Source: Limnohabitans sp. MMS-10A-192 (GTDB lineage: Bacteria; Pseudomonadota; Gammaproteobacteria; Burkholderiales; Burkholderiaceae_C). Taken from it: DNA of 64,000 nucleotides. The stretch lies in NCBI RefSeq assembly GCF_003063335.1, contig NZ_NERX01000009.1, forward strand, positions 1 through 64,000, in the 5' to 3' direction. The notes under the pieces were generated by a model. That model had not been told where the DNA came from. It ran no database searches and saw only the letters and a list, made by a program, of their open reading frames with translations. A program made the translations under genes and the position numbers. Numbering within the stretch: the stretch's first letter is position 1; every line of letters begins with the position of its first letter. Shown here piece by piece: positions 9,123-18,408 of this stretch.

Positions 9123-9650
9123 TCAGGATTCAGCCAGCAGCTTTTCCAGCAATTGGTGAAGTTCTGCGAAGTTAGGGGCCCCTACATAGCGTTTGACGAT
9201 CTCGCCGCGCTTGTTCACCAAAAAAGTGGTGGGCGTGAGTTGGATATCACCCCAAGCTTTGGCAACGCCACCCGTGTTGTCGATGGCGACTTTGAATGGC
9301 AACTGGCGCGTTTGCGCAAAATTCACCACATAGCTGGGCGGGTCGTAACTCATGGCGACCGCAACGGTGTCGAAGCCGCGAGCCTTGTATTTGTTGTGGG
9401 TAGCGATCAGCGCCGGCATTTCAGCCACACAGGTGGTGCAACTGGTGGCCCAGAAGTTCACCAGAACTACTTTTCCTTGCAATTCCGTGGCGGTGATTTT
9501 CGATCCATCGAGCAAAACATACGAAGATTCGGGCGCGCGGTTTGCAGAGCATGCCCCGAGCATGCTGGCCAAACATAAAGCGCTGAGCCAAAGCCACATG
9601 CGGCCATCAAAAAGCCGCCAATTCCAGGGAGTTTTCACATGCATCTTCAT
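9123..9650 (-). CDS. TlpA/ResA-like thioredoxin lipoprotein
   Basis: A membrane-tethered periplasmic thiol-disulfide oxidoreductase, about 175 residues. The lipobox LGAC (Cys34 in this numbering) follows the hydrophobic stretch MWLWLSALCLASM. The redox-active site is WATSCTTC (Cys71, Cys74) and the cis-proline region is TPTTF. TlpA-like proteins reduce apocytochrome c or copper-chaperone cysteines; nearby cytochrome genes fit that. The start is uncertain: 9650, 9644 and 9599 are all ATG and none has a strong ribosome site. With 9644 or 9650 it overlaps the 5' end of the divergent DUF4197 gene. Confidence 0.85.
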   Translation of the reverse strand: MKMHVKTPWNWRLFDGRMWLWLSALCLASMLGACSANRAPESSYVLLDGSKITATELQGKVVLVNFWATSCTTCVAEMPALIATHNKYKARGFDTVAVAMSYDPPSYVVNFAQTRQLPFKVAIDNTGGVAKAWGDIQLTPTTFLVNKRGEIVKRYVGAPNFAELHQLLEKLLAES

Positions 9651-10337
9651 CGTCGAAAGTTTAATACGTTTGGGGTCGCCGCAGGCCTGTGGGTGATTGC
9701 GCCTGCACATGCCCTGAGTTTGAGTGATCTGAGTGCGGTCGATGCCTCCAAGGGCTTGAAGCTGGCGCTTGAAAAGGGGGCCGACGTGGCCATCCAACTG
9801 CTCGGGGTGCAAGACGGCTTCATGAACAACGACAAAGTGCGCATCGGCTTGCCAGACACTTTGAACCAAGGCGCCAAATGGCTCAAAACCATGGGTTTGG
9901 GTAAACAGCTCGATGACTTGACATTGCAGATGAACCGGGCTGCCGAGGCGGCTGTGCCCTTGTCAAAAAAGTTGCTGACCCAGTCGATTCAGACCATGTC
10001 GGTGCAAGATGCCAAGGGCATTTTGCAAGGTGGCGACAACTCGGTGACCCAGTTCTTCTCAGACAAAACACGGGCACCATTGACCACCGAATTCATGCCT
10101 ACGGTCAAGGCCTCGCTGAGCAAGTTGGGTGTGGTGGACCAATTCAATGCAATTGCTGGCAAGTTGTCCGGCATGGGCCTGCTGTCCAAAGACAAAGCCA
10201 ATCTGGAGTCTCACGTCACCGACAAAACCTTGGCGGGCTTGTATTTCATGATCGGTGAAGAAGAGAAAAAGATCCGTCAAGATCCAGCCGCAGCAGGCAG
10301 TGCCTTGCTCACTAAGGTGTTTGGCGCCTTGCGCTGA
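9639..10337 (+). CDS. DUF4197 exported protein
   Basis: A 232-residue protein of unknown function recognisable as DUF4197: the repeated helical segments with ALEKGADVAIQLLG, GLPDTLNQGAKWLKTMGLGKQLDDL, and the C-terminal LAGLYFMIGEEEKKIRQDPAAA. An N-terminal signal peptide ends at about residue 25 (APAHA). The ATG at 9639 is supported by GGGAG seven bases upstream. Its start codon lies inside the palindrome ATGCAT, shared with a possible start of the divergent TlpA-like gene. Function and partners are unknown. Confidence 0.85.
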   Translation: MHLHRRKFNTFGVAAGLWVIAPAHALSLSDLSAVDASKGLKLALEKGADVAIQLLGVQDGFMNNDKVRIGLPDTLNQGAKWLKTMGLGKQLDDLTLQMNRAAEAAVPLSKKLLTQSIQTMSVQDAKGILQGGDNSVTQFFSDKTRAPLTTEFMPTVKASLSKLGVVDQFNAIAGKLSGMGLLSKDKANLESHVTDKTLAGLYFMIGEEEKKIRQDPAAAGSALLTKVFGALR

Positions 10338-10344
10338 ACGAAGC

Positions 10345-11076
10345 TCAGCGGCTGCAATCGAGCAGCAAACTGGTCAGGCCCTGTGGATCGCTGACCATGG
10401 GGTCATGTCCGGTGTTCAGCTCGACCACACGGGAGCCCGGCAACCAATGACCGCCCCAAAATTGCGGGTCCACCATGCGTTGGCGGCTCGCCTCAATGGT
10501 GGCCAAAGGGGGTTGTGTGCAGTTGATGAAGGTGCGGGGTACGGAAGCGACACGCTCGGCATTGAACTGGAGCGCCTGCGTGTAAGGCCCGCCGGGGTGG
10601 CGTGTTTGACGGCGAGCCACCCAGGCGTAGTCCTCACCGCTTAAACCGAATACCGCTGGATCGGGGGCAGGAAAACTGTACAAGGGGTCTGCCTCTGAGG
10701 CCGCGATCCGTGCTGCGCGGGTTTCAGATGCATGCGTGCTGCTCCAGCTTTCGCCAGGCGCGGGCAAGACGGCATCCAAATAAACCAGATGGCGAAGTCG
10801 CTCGGGTCTGCGGTCAGCCACAGCGGTACCGAGCATGCCGGCATACGAATGGACCACCAGCACCACGTCGTTCAACTCTACGGCATCCATCGCAGACAGC
10901 ACGTCTTGGATGTGGGTCTCGAGATCGATTCCTGGACGCAGCAAATGGGCCCGTTCGCCGACACCCGTCAGGGTGACGGCATGGGCGTGGTGACCCGCCT
11001 GAATCAAGGGCGTCAACACGCGTTGCCAGCACCAAGCGCCATGCCAGGCGCCGTGGACCAGAAGAAAGTTCGCCAT
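10345..11076 (-). CDS. Alpha/beta hydrolase (EstC/salicylate-esterase-like)
   Basis: A 243-residue alpha/beta-fold hydrolase. The oxyanion region LVHGAWHGAWCW near the N-terminus and the nucleophile elbow VVHSYAGML (serine near residue 77) are characteristic of the EstC/plant hydroxynitrile lyase-methylesterase branch. The catalytic His is probably in LNTGHDPM near the C-terminus. Its start shares one base with the stop of the upstream CoA-transferase gene, so the two are translated as a pair, suggesting hydrolysis of a product or related ester or thioester. Substrate unknown. Confidence 0.82.
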   Translation of the reverse strand: MANFLLVHGAWHGAWCWQRVLTPLIQAGHHAHAVTLTGVGERAHLLRPGIDLETHIQDVLSAMDAVELNDVVLVVHSYAGMLGTAVADRRPERLRHLVYLDAVLPAPGESWSSTHASETRAARIAASEADPLYSFPAPDPAVFGLSGEDYAWVARRQTRHPGGPYTQALQFNAERVASVPRTFINCTQPPLATIEASRQRMVDPQFWGGHWLPGSRVVELNTGHDPMVSDPQGLTSLLLDCSR

Positions 11077-12320
11077 CAGATCACCCCTTTGCCGCGCAGG
11101 GGCCCCAACTGTTCAGCAGACCAGCCCAGCACCTCGGTCAATACTTCCTGGGTGTGTTGGCCCAGCATCGGGGGTGGCAAGTCCTGTCGTACGGGGGTGC
11201 GACTCATTTTGATGGGGCTGGACACCAGGCGCAAATCGGGCTTGACGGGGTGTACCCAGTCGGTGACCATGCCGCGCTCGCGCACTTGAGGGTCTTCAAA
11301 CACCTCGCCCAGATGGTTGATGGCGCCACAAGGCACTTTGGCGGCTTCCAGCGCGGGCAGCCATTGGGCTTTGGTGCGGGTCAGCATGATGGATTCCAGC
11401 AGCGGTACCAGCTCGGCGCGGTGGCGCACCCTGGCCGCATTCAGGGCATACCGAGGATCTTGCGCGATGTCGGGGCAACCCGCGACCGCGCAGAACTTGG
11501 CGAACTGACCGTCGTTGCCCACGGCCAAAATCAAGTGGTCACGTGTGCCCGGGGCTGAGCCCGCAGGCGCCTGCACCTCAAAGACCTGGTAGGGCACGAT
11601 GTTCTGGTGCGCATTGCCCGCACGGCCCGGGACCTTGCCGCTGACCAGGTAGTTGGAGCCCAGATTGGCCAGCATGGCGACCTGCGTGTCGAGCAAGGCC
11701 ATGTCCACGTGCTGGCCTTCGCCTGTGCGCTCGGCGTGGCGCAGGGCCGCCAAGATGGAAACCGTGGCGTACATGCCGGTGAACAAATCGGCCACCGCCA
11801 CACCCACCTTTTGGGGGCCGCCGCCCAGATCGTCGCGCTCACCGGTCACGCTCATCAAGCCACCGATGCCTTGCACCGCGTAGTCGTAGCCAGCACGCTC
11901 ACGGTAGGGGCCGGTCTGACCAAAGCCCGTCACGCTGCAATACACCAGCTTAGGGTTGAGGGCGCTCAGGCTGGCAAAGTCCAAGCCGTAACGGGCCATG
12001 TCACCCACCTTGAAGTTTTCCACGAAAACATCGCAGTGCGTGACCAACTCACGGATCAGCGCCTGGCCTTCTGCTTTGGCAATGTCGCAGGTGACCGAGC
12101 GCTTGTTGCGGTTGGCGCCCAGGTAATAAGCTGCCTCGGCGGTGTCTTGGCCTTGGGCGTCTTTCAAAAAGGGCGGACCCCAGCTGCGGGTGTCGTCGCC
12201 GCTGCCAGGGCGTTCGATTTTGATAACGTCTGCGCCGAGGTCGGCCAGGGTCTGGGTACACCAGGGGCCTGCCAACACGCGGGACAGGTCGAGAACGCGG
12301 ATGCCATCGAGTGAATTCAT
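11076..12320 (-). CDS. CaiB/BaiF family III CoA-transferase
   Basis: A 414-residue family III acyl-CoA:carboxylate CoA-transferase. It begins LDGIRVLDLSRVLAGPWCTQ, and contains the conserved LGADVIKIERP, the catalytic-aspartate region (MALLDTQVAMLAN) and GFGQTGPYRERAGYDYAVQGIGGLM. These enzymes activate organic acids by moving CoA between acids. It is the first gene of a two-gene unit with the alpha/beta hydrolase and divergent from a lipoprotein gene. The exact acid pair cannot be deduced. Confidence 0.9.
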   Translation of the reverse strand: MNSLDGIRVLDLSRVLAGPWCTQTLADLGADVIKIERPGSGDDTRSWGPPFLKDAQGQDTAEAAYYLGANRNKRSVTCDIAKAEGQALIRELVTHCDVFVENFKVGDMARYGLDFASLSALNPKLVYCSVTGFGQTGPYRERAGYDYAVQGIGGLMSVTGERDDLGGGPQKVGVAVADLFTGMYATVSILAALRHAERTGEGQHVDMALLDTQVAMLANLGSNYLVSGKVPGRAGNAHQNIVPYQVFEVQAPAGSAPGTRDHLILAVGNDGQFAKFCAVAGCPDIAQDPRYALNAARVRHRAELVPLLESIMLTRTKAQWLPALEAAKVPCGAINHLGEVFEDPQVRERGMVTDWVHPVKPDLRLVSSPIKMSRTPVRQDLPPPMLGQHTQEVLTEVLGWSAEQLGPLRGKGVI

Positions 12321-12372
12321 GTGTTCATTGTCGCGAAAAACAAAGACCGACGGTGATCAGGATAATCACCCC

Positions 12373-12921
12373 ATGCAAATCTCTTTCTGGGCCAAGATGG
12401 CCAGTCTCACCGCCGCTGTCTTTTTGAATGCCTGCAGTCCTGACCAGAACTGGCGGGAAGTCGGCTTGGAGGGCACGTCGCTCAAAGTTCAGTTGCCCTG
12501 CAAGCCCGATCGCACAACGCGATCTGTACCTTTGGGCGGTGTGCCCGTGGATCTCCAAGTGGTCGGTTGTGAAAGCGGTGACGCCATGTTTGCTGTGATG
12601 AGCGCGCCCTTGCAAGTGGGCGCTGATGCCAACGCGCTGTTGTCCGGTTGGCAGTCTGCCTCGCTTGGACGTGCTGGCGTTCCTCTGCCACTTGCCGCCG
12701 ATCAGAGACAAGCTTGGCACCGGCCGGGGTTTTTGCCCTTGACCTCGGCCGTGCGTATCCAGGCTCAGGGCCAGCGCAGTGATGGACAGCCTGTCACCAT
12801 GACCGCCGTTTGGGGCGCTGTGGCCGAAGGCCAGAGAATTCGCTTGGTGCACGCGGTGGTCTATGGTCAACGTGCCACCCCAGAATGGGCTTCTACTTTG
12901 TTTGATGGAATTCACCCATGA
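12373..12921 (+). CDS. Hypothetical lipoprotein
   Basis: An 182-residue protein I do not recognise. The N-terminus MQISFWAKMASLTAAVFLNAC is a lipoprotein signal with the lipobox LNAC (Cys about residue 21). The mature part has two further cysteines (QLPCKPD, VVGCESG) that could form a disulfide. Start 12373 is chosen because it gives the signal peptide; the frame is open further upstream over the CoA-transferase gene. Its stop overlaps the start of the MFS gene by 4 bp (ATGA), so the two are co-translated. Confidence 0.72.
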   Translation: MQISFWAKMASLTAAVFLNACSPDQNWREVGLEGTSLKVQLPCKPDRTTRSVPLGGVPVDLQVVGCESGDAMFAVMSAPLQVGADANALLSGWQSASLGRAGVPLPLAADQRQAWHRPGFLPLTSAVRIQAQGQRSDGQPVTMTAVWGAVAEGQRIRLVHAVVYGQRATPEWASTLFDGIHP

Positions 12922-14165
12922 GCGCAGCGAAACATCCTGAGCATTTGTCACGTCGCATGGCGGTTGTGGTTTTTGTGGCGTTCGCCCTGGCCTATTTCTT
13001 TTCTGCCTTGGTGCGGGCCATCACAGCGACCTTGTCGCCGACCTTGACGAGCGAATTCAGTTTGAGTGCGCAAGATCTGGGCCTGCTGGCGGGTGGGTAC
13101 TTCCTGGGTTTTTCACTCACGCAACTGCCACTGGGGCGTTGGCTGGATCGGCACGGCCCCAAGAAGGTTGTTTTGGCTTTTTTGTCGGTGGCCGTGTTGG
13201 GGTGTCTGGCGTTTGCGTGGGCAGAAAGCTTCCACGGCTTGCTGGCTGCGAGAGTGTTGTGCGGCATGGGTGTCAGTGCTTGCCTGATGGCGCCTTTGAC
13301 AGGTTATCGCCGCTGGTTTGATGCCGGCACACAGTTGAGAACCAACTCATGGATGCTGATGACGGGCTCATTTGGCATGGTGGCAGCGACCTTGCCTGTT
13401 CAATGGTTGATGCCCATCTGGGGCTGGCGCACTTTGTTTGTGATGTTGGGCGTCATGATTGCGATCGCCATGTTGTTGATCGCTGCTCTGGTGCCTCGCT
13501 GGTCGTCAGCGCCGGGTGCGGATGTCCGCACAGATGACGATGGTGGCTATCGCGAAATCTGGCGCAGCCGCTATTTTTGGCGCCTGACCCCGATTGGCTT
13601 TTTCAGCTATGGCGGCATGGTGGCCATTCAGACCTTGTGGGCGGGCCCCTGGATGACACAGGTGGCAGGTTGGTCACCCCAAGAGGCTGCTACCGGCTTG
13701 TTTGGCATCAACCTCAGCATGCTGGTGAGTTTTTGGCTCTGGGGTTTGGTCACACCGCGTCTGGCCAAGTGGGGCATTCCGGTTGACCGCTTGATCGCCC
13801 GAGGTTTGCCGCTGACGTTTGTTGTCTTGGCATTCCTGATTTGGCAGGGGCCTGCATTGGGTGCGTCTGCAGCCGTCAGTTTGGCCTTGTTTTGCGTGTG
13901 CAGTACTTTCGTCGCGCTGGCGCAGCCGGCGGTGGGCATGGCTTTTCCCTCGCATCTGGCGGGCCGAGCCCTGTCCGCCTACAACCTGGTGATCTTTGCC
14001 GGCATCTTTGTGGTGCAGTGGGGCATTGGCCTGGCGGTTGATGCCGGACGCAGTGCAGGACTGGACAAGCCAGCCGCTTACCAAGTGGCTTTGGCCGGGT
14101 TCGCCATGTGTTCCATCGCGTCCTGGTTGTACTTTGTGCTGAGCAAGCCTCATCAAGCCCGATAA
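12918..14165 (+). CDS. Major facilitator superfamily transporter
   Basis: A 415-residue MFS permease with about 12 hydrophobic segments. The MFS signature between helices 2 and 3 is visible as LGRWLDRHGPKKV, and the first helix region contains YFFSALVRAI. It is co-translated with the upstream lipoprotein (4-bp overlap) and ends 10 bp before the PTS EIIA gene. Sequence resembles nitrate/nitrite- or sugar-phosphate-like MFS groups only loosely, so the substrate is not assigned. Confidence 0.85.
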   Translation: MSAAKHPEHLSRRMAVVVFVAFALAYFFSALVRAITATLSPTLTSEFSLSAQDLGLLAGGYFLGFSLTQLPLGRWLDRHGPKKVVLAFLSVAVLGCLAFAWAESFHGLLAARVLCGMGVSACLMAPLTGYRRWFDAGTQLRTNSWMLMTGSFGMVAATLPVQWLMPIWGWRTLFVMLGVMIAIAMLLIAALVPRWSSAPGADVRTDDDGGYREIWRSRYFWRLTPIGFFSYGGMVAIQTLWAGPWMTQVAGWSPQEAATGLFGINLSMLVSFWLWGLVTPRLAKWGIPVDRLIARGLPLTFVVLAFLIWQGPALGASAAVSLALFCVCSTFVALAQPAVGMAFPSHLAGRALSAYNLVIFAGIFVVQWGIGLAVDAGRSAGLDKPAAYQVALAGFAMCSIASWLYFVLSKPHQAR

Positions 14166-14175
14166 TCGAACCCTC

Positions 14176-14619
14176 ATGATCGGCATCCTCATCATCGCCC
14201 ACACCCCCTTGGCCAGCGCCTTGCGCGAATGTGCGCTGCACGTTTTTCCCGACTGCGCATCGGGCGTGCTGGCGGTCGATGTGCTGCCACACGATGCGCC
14301 CGAAACCACACTGGCCGATGCCCGACGTGCCATGGCCCAATTGGGCGCCGATGAGGTGCTGTTGCTCAGCGACGTGTTTGGCGCCACACCTTGCAATGTG
14401 GCCCAGCAACTGAACGACAGCGCGCAAACCCGCCTCGTGGCCGGTGCCAATTTGCCCATGTTGCTGCGCAGCGTCTGCTACCGACACGAAAGTCTGGACC
14501 AATTGGTCACCCGTGCGCAGGCGGGTGGCACACAAGGCGTCATGACCGTGGGCAGCACCGCCCCTCAAAATCAAACAGGAAAGAGACATGCCCCAAGCCA
14601 CCACGACCATCAGCAATAA
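14176..14619 (+). CDS. PTS EIIA component, mannose family
   Basis: A 147-residue EIIA of the mannose/fructose type, a phosphocarrier that accepts phosphate from HPr. The phosphorylated histidine is His9 (IGILIIAHTPLA), and the LLLSDVFGATPCN segment is typical. No EIIB, EIIC or EIID lies nearby, so it is more likely part of a regulatory phosphorelay than of sugar uptake, as proposed for similar EIIA-HPr-EI sets in other betaproteobacteria. The last 32 bp overlap the HPr gene in another frame, giving a polar His-rich tail. Confidence 0.9.
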   Translation: MIGILIIAHTPLASALRECALHVFPDCASGVLAVDVLPHDAPETTLADARRAMAQLGADEVLLLSDVFGATPCNVAQQLNDSAQTRLVAGANLPMLLRSVCYRHESLDQLVTRAQAGGTQGVMTVGSTAPQNQTGKRHAPSHHDHQQ

Positions 14620-14857
14620 ACTGGGTTTGCACGCCCGTGCTTCGGCCAAGCTGACCAAGCTCGCGGGCAGTTTTCCTTGCGAAGTCTGGCTCAGCAAGGG
14701 TGAGCGCCGCATCAATGCCAAAAGCATCATGGGCGTGATGATGCTGGCCGCCGGTCTGGGCAGCGAGGTGACGCTGGAGACAAATGGCGAACGTGACCAG
14801 GAAGCCTTGGAGGCCCTGCTGGCGCTGATGGCCGATAAATTTGGCGAAGGCGAGTGA
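14588..14857 (+). CDS. ptsH: Phosphocarrier protein HPr
   Basis: HPr, the 89-residue phosphocarrier between EI and EIIA. His15 sits in the site-1 motif LGLHARAS, and Ser46 is conserved in AKSIMGVMML, the site recognised by HPr kinase/phosphorylase (HprK), which is not in this window. The start overlaps the EIIA gene by 32 bp and has an AGGAAAGAG ribosome site. Confidence 0.95.
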   Translation: MPQATTTISNKLGLHARASAKLTKLAGSFPCEVWLSKGERRINAKSIMGVMMLAAGLGSEVTLETNGERDQEALEALLALMADKFGEGE

Positions 14858-14900
14858 GCATGCGTGACCTGCCAGCCCAGACGCCATGTGAGGTGATCGC

Positions 14901-16658
14901 ATGACTTTCAGCATCCATGGCCTGGCGGTGGCGCGAGGCATTGCCATCGGGCGTGCCGTGCTGGTCGCCTCCAGCCGGGTGGATGTGGCCCACTATTTCA
15001 TCCGGCCCGACCAGGTGGCCAGCGAGATTGAACGCTTGCGCAAGGCCCGCGATGAGGTGGTGGACGAATTGCAGCGCTTGCAAAAAGACATGCCCAAGGA
15101 TGCGCCGCATGAGCTGGTCGCCTTGCTCGATGTGCACTTGATGCTGTTGCAGGACGTGGAGCTCACTTCTGGCGTGCGCCTTTGGATTGAAGAGCGCTTG
15201 TACAACGCCGAATGGGCGCTGACCAGTCAGCTGGAGATCATCGCCCGTCAGTTCGACGAGATGGAAGACCCCTATCTGCGCGAGCGCAAAGCCGACATGG
15301 AGCAAGTGGCCGAACGGGTGCTGCACTGCCTCAAAGGCACGGGTTCATTGGTCATCCAGGCCAAGCGCCCCGCACGGCCCCAGCAAGAGCTGCAACTGGG
15401 CGACACCATGGATGTGCCGCTGGTGCTGGTGGCGCACGACTTGTCGCCCGCCGACATGTTGCAGTTCAAGCAAAGCGTTTTTGCCGGCTTTGTGACCGAT
15501 GTGGGCGGCAAAACTTCCCACACCGCCATCGTGGCCCGCAGCTTGGACATTCCAGCGGTGGTGGGTGCACGCAGTGCCAGCCAGCTCGTCAAGCAAGACG
15601 ACTGGGTCATCATCGACGGCGATGCCGGTGTGGTCATCGTGGACCCGTCCCCCATCATCTTGGCCGACTACGGTTTCAAGCAGCGGCAGGGCGATCTGGA
15701 GCGCGAACGCCTGGCCCGCTTGCGCCACACCCCGGCGGTCACGCTGGACGGCCAAAAGATCGAGCTGATTGCCAACATCGAAATGCCCGAAGACACGGCC
15801 GCCGCGATCACCGCGGGCGCGGTGGGCGTGGGTCTGTTTCGCAGCGAATTCCTGTTCATGGGGCGCCAAGGCAATTTGCCCGGTGAAGACGAGCAATACG
15901 AAGCCTACCGCCGCGCAGTGGACGGCATGAATGGCTTGCCGGTGACCATCCGCACGGTGGATGTGGGTGCCGACAAACCGCTGGACGAAGCCCGCCACGA
16001 CGCTGCCCACCTGAACCCTGCATTGGGTTTGCGTGCCATCCGCTGGAGCCTGGCCGATCCCGCCATGTTCCTCACGCAACTGCGTGCCATCTTGCGTGCT
16101 GCCGCGCATGGCAAGGTCAACTTGCTGGTGCCCATGCTGGCGCATGGCAGCGAGATCCGGCAAACCCTCGCCTTGATTGACCAAGCGCGTCAGGACCTGG
16201 ACCGCCGTGGCGCGGCCTATGGTCCTGTGCGACTGGGCGCGATGATCGAGATCCCTGCGGCCGCCTTGTCGGTGCGCATGTTCCTCAAGTACTTTGACTT
16301 TTTATCGATCGGCACCAATGACCTGATCCAGTACACCTTGGCCATTGACCGTGCTGATGAATCGGTGGCGCACTTGTACGACCCGCTGCACCCGGCGGTG
16401 CTGCGTTTGGTGGCCGACACCATTGCCGAATGCGGCAAGCAAGGCAAAGGCGTGTCGGTGTGCGGCGAGATGGCGGGCGATGTGTCCATGACCCGCTTGC
16501 TGCTGGGCTTGGGTTTGCGCAGCTTTTCCATGCACCCTTCGCAGGTGCTGGCGGTCAAACACCAGGTCTTGCGCTCGGACACCGCCAAGCTGGCTCTGTG
16601 GGCCGAGAAGGTGTTGGCCTCGGATGAGCCCGCCAGTTTGATGCCTGCCACACGCTGA
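14901..16658 (+). CDS. ptsI: PTS enzyme I (phosphoenolpyruvate-protein phosphotransferase)
   Basis: Enzyme I starts the relay by autophosphorylating from PEP. It has 585 residues, the family length. The active histidine is His207 in GGKTSHTAIVARS. The PEP-binding barrel follows, with GVGLFRSEFLFM, the metal-binding GAMIEIPAA, LSIGTNDLIQYTLA and the VCGEMAGD motif with its conserved cysteine. Third gene of the EIIA-HPr-EI unit, 43 bp after ptsH. Confidence 0.96.
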   Translation: MTFSIHGLAVARGIAIGRAVLVASSRVDVAHYFIRPDQVASEIERLRKARDEVVDELQRLQKDMPKDAPHELVALLDVHLMLLQDVELTSGVRLWIEERLYNAEWALTSQLEIIARQFDEMEDPYLRERKADMEQVAERVLHCLKGTGSLVIQAKRPARPQQELQLGDTMDVPLVLVAHDLSPADMLQFKQSVFAGFVTDVGGKTSHTAIVARSLDIPAVVGARSASQLVKQDDWVIIDGDAGVVIVDPSPIILADYGFKQRQGDLERERLARLRHTPAVTLDGQKIELIANIEMPEDTAAAITAGAVGVGLFRSEFLFMGRQGNLPGEDEQYEAYRRAVDGMNGLPVTIRTVDVGADKPLDEARHDAAHLNPALGLRAIRWSLADPAMFLTQLRAILRAAAHGKVNLLVPMLAHGSEIRQTLALIDQARQDLDRRGAAYGPVRLGAMIEIPAAALSVRMFLKYFDFLSIGTNDLIQYTLAIDRADESVAHLYDPLHPAVLRLVADTIAECGKQGKGVSVCGEMAGDVSMTRLLLGLGLRSFSMHPSQVLAVKHQVLRSDTAKLALWAEKVLASDEPASLMPATR

Positions 16659-16694
16659 GGCGCATGCACAGGCGCCAAGAAGCCGCCGGTTTGG

Positions 16695-17690
16695 TCAGCG
16701 GTTCAGTGCGGCGTGGGCTTGCTGGTCTGCGTGGTAGCTCGAGCGCACCATCGCACCCACTGCCGCGTGGCTGAAACCCATTTCGTAGGCCTTGGCTTCG
16801 AACATCTTGAAGGTGTCGGGGTGCACGTAGCGGCGCACCGGCAGGTGGCTGTTGCTGGGGGCCAGGTACTGGCCGATGGTGAGCATTTCGATGTTGTGCG
16901 CGCGCATGTCGCGCATGACGTCGAGGATTTCCTCGTCGGTCTCGCCCAGGCCGACCATCAGGCCGCTCTTGGTGGGCACGTTGGGAAACAGCGCCTTGAA
17001 TTTTTTCAGCAGGTTCAGCGAGAACTGGTAGTCCGAGCCGGGACGCGCTTCTTTGTACAGGCGCGGCACGGTTTCCATGTTGTGGTTCATCACGTCAGGC
17101 GGTGCAGCCTTCAGAATTTCAAGCGCACGGTCATCGCGTCCCCGGAAATCGGGCACCAGCACCTCGATCTGGGTGGTGGGTGAGAGCTCACGTGTCTTGC
17201 GAATGCATTCCACAAAGTGGCCTGCGCCGCCGTCGCGCAGGTCGTCGCGGTCGACGCTGGTGATGACCACGTACTGCAACTTGAGCTGCGCAATGGTCTT
17301 GGCCAGGTTGTCGGGTTCGCTCACGTCCAGCGGGTCGGGTCGGCCGTGGCCCACGTCGCAAAACGGGCAACGGCGCGTGCACTTGTCGCCCATGATCATG
17401 AAGGTGGCCGTGCCTTTGCCAAAGCATTCGCCGATGTTGGGGCAGCTGGCTTCTTCGCACACGGTGACCAGCTTGTTGGCACGCAGCACGTCCTTGATTT
17501 CATAAAAGCGTGTGGTGGGTGAACCGGCTTTGACGCGGATCCATTCGGGCTTTTTCAGCACCTCGGCCTGCTCGACCTTGACCGGAATACGCGAGAGCTT
17601 GGCCGCTGCTTTTTGCTTGGCCATGGGGTCGTAGTTTTCAACGCTTTGGGCTTCGCGCACCACGTTGCGATCGGTCGGGTTGTTGCTCAT
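16695..17690 (-). CDS. lipA: Lipoyl synthase
   Basis: Radical-SAM enzyme that inserts two sulfurs into protein-bound octanoate, completing lipoate on pyruvate and 2-oxoglutarate dehydrogenases and GcvH. It is 331 residues long. The auxiliary cluster ligands are Cys78, Cys83 and Cys89 ([12 protein letters not shown]) and the SAM cluster ligands are Cys104, Cys108 and Cys111 (CTRRCPFC). The C-terminal RSSYHAD motif supplies the auxiliary-cluster serine. Follows lipB in the same direction (46-bp gap), so octanoyl transfer and sulfur insertion are co-expressed. Confidence 0.97.
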   Translation of the reverse strand: MSNNPTDRNVVREAQSVENYDPMAKQKAAAKLSRIPVKVEQAEVLKKPEWIRVKAGSPTTRFYEIKDVLRANKLVTVCEEASCPNIGECFGKGTATFMIMGDKCTRRCPFCDVGHGRPDPLDVSEPDNLAKTIAQLKLQYVVITSVDRDDLRDGGAGHFVECIRKTRELSPTTQIEVLVPDFRGRDDRALEILKAAPPDVMNHNMETVPRLYKEARPGSDYQFSLNLLKKFKALFPNVPTKSGLMVGLGETDEEILDVMRDMRAHNIEMLTIGQYLAPSNSHLPVRRYVHPDTFKMFEAKAYEMGFSHAAVGAMVRSSYHADQQAHAALNR

Positions 17691-17736
17691 CGAGGTCTTT
17701 CGGTCACGGCTTTCGCGTTGTGCGCGAGGCCGATGG

Positions 17737-18399
17737 TCATAAACGGGCGGCCAGTTGCTGGGCCAGCACTTGGGCCGCTTCGTCCCAAGTGGTTTCTACG
17801 CCGATTGTAGAAAGGTCCACGGTTTTCAGGCCGGCATAACCACATGGGTTGATGCGGGTAAAGGGTTCCAGGTCCATGGCCACATTGAGGGCGGCGCCAT
17901 GGTAGGTGCAGTGTCGGCTGACTTTGATGCCCAAGGCGCTGATTTTGCCCAGGCCTTTGAAGGGGTCAGAGGGGTGGCCCGGACCGGTCAAGGCGGCATG
18001 GCTGAAAGGATCATCCAGCCGCACATAGATGCCCGGTGCGCCCGCCACGCGGTGACCCGTGACGCCAAAATGTGCCAGTGTGCGGATGACCGATTCTTCC
18101 AGCTTGTAGACGTACTCCTTGACGAAGTAACCCGCACGCTGGAGGTTGATCAAAGGGTAGGCCATGACTTGGCCGGGTCCATGAAAAGTCACTTGCCCGC
18201 CCCGGTTGGTTAGCACCACGGGGATGTCGCCAGGCATCAGCAGGTGTCCGGCCTGACCGGCCAAACCTTGTGTGAACACAGCCGGGTGCTCGCAGATCCA
18301 CAGTTCGTTGGCCGTGTCCTCCTGCCGCGCTGCCGTGAACGCCTGCATGGCTTCATAGGTCGGCCAATAGTCAACGAGCCCGAGGTTGCGGATGATCAT
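17737..18399 (-). CDS. lipB: Octanoyl-ACP:protein N-octanoyltransferase
   Basis: LipB moves octanoate from acyl carrier protein to lipoyl domains. It has 220 residues with the signature [12 protein letters not shown], the catalytic Lys159 in [13 protein letters not shown] and the acyl-thioester Cys186 in INPCGYAGL. It lies between the DUF493 gene (9-bp gap) and lipA, the standard arrangement. Confidence 0.96.
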   Translation of the reverse strand: MIIRNLGLVDYWPTYEAMQAFTAARQEDTANELWICEHPAVFTQGLAGQAGHLLMPGDIPVVLTNRGGQVTFHGPGQVMAYPLINLQRAGYFVKEYVYKLEESVIRTLAHFGVTGHRVAGAPGIYVRLDDPFSHAALTGPGHPSDPFKGLGKISALGIKVSRHCTYHGAALNVAMDLEPFTRINPCGYAGLKTVDLSTIGVETTWDEAAQVLAQQLAARL

Positions 18400-18408
18400 G
18401 GCGAGAAA

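Noticed and set aside
9101..9126. Terminator between cytochrome c556 and the TlpA-like gene
   Set aside because: CTGAGC/GCTCAG with a long loop and no T-run is too weak to call.
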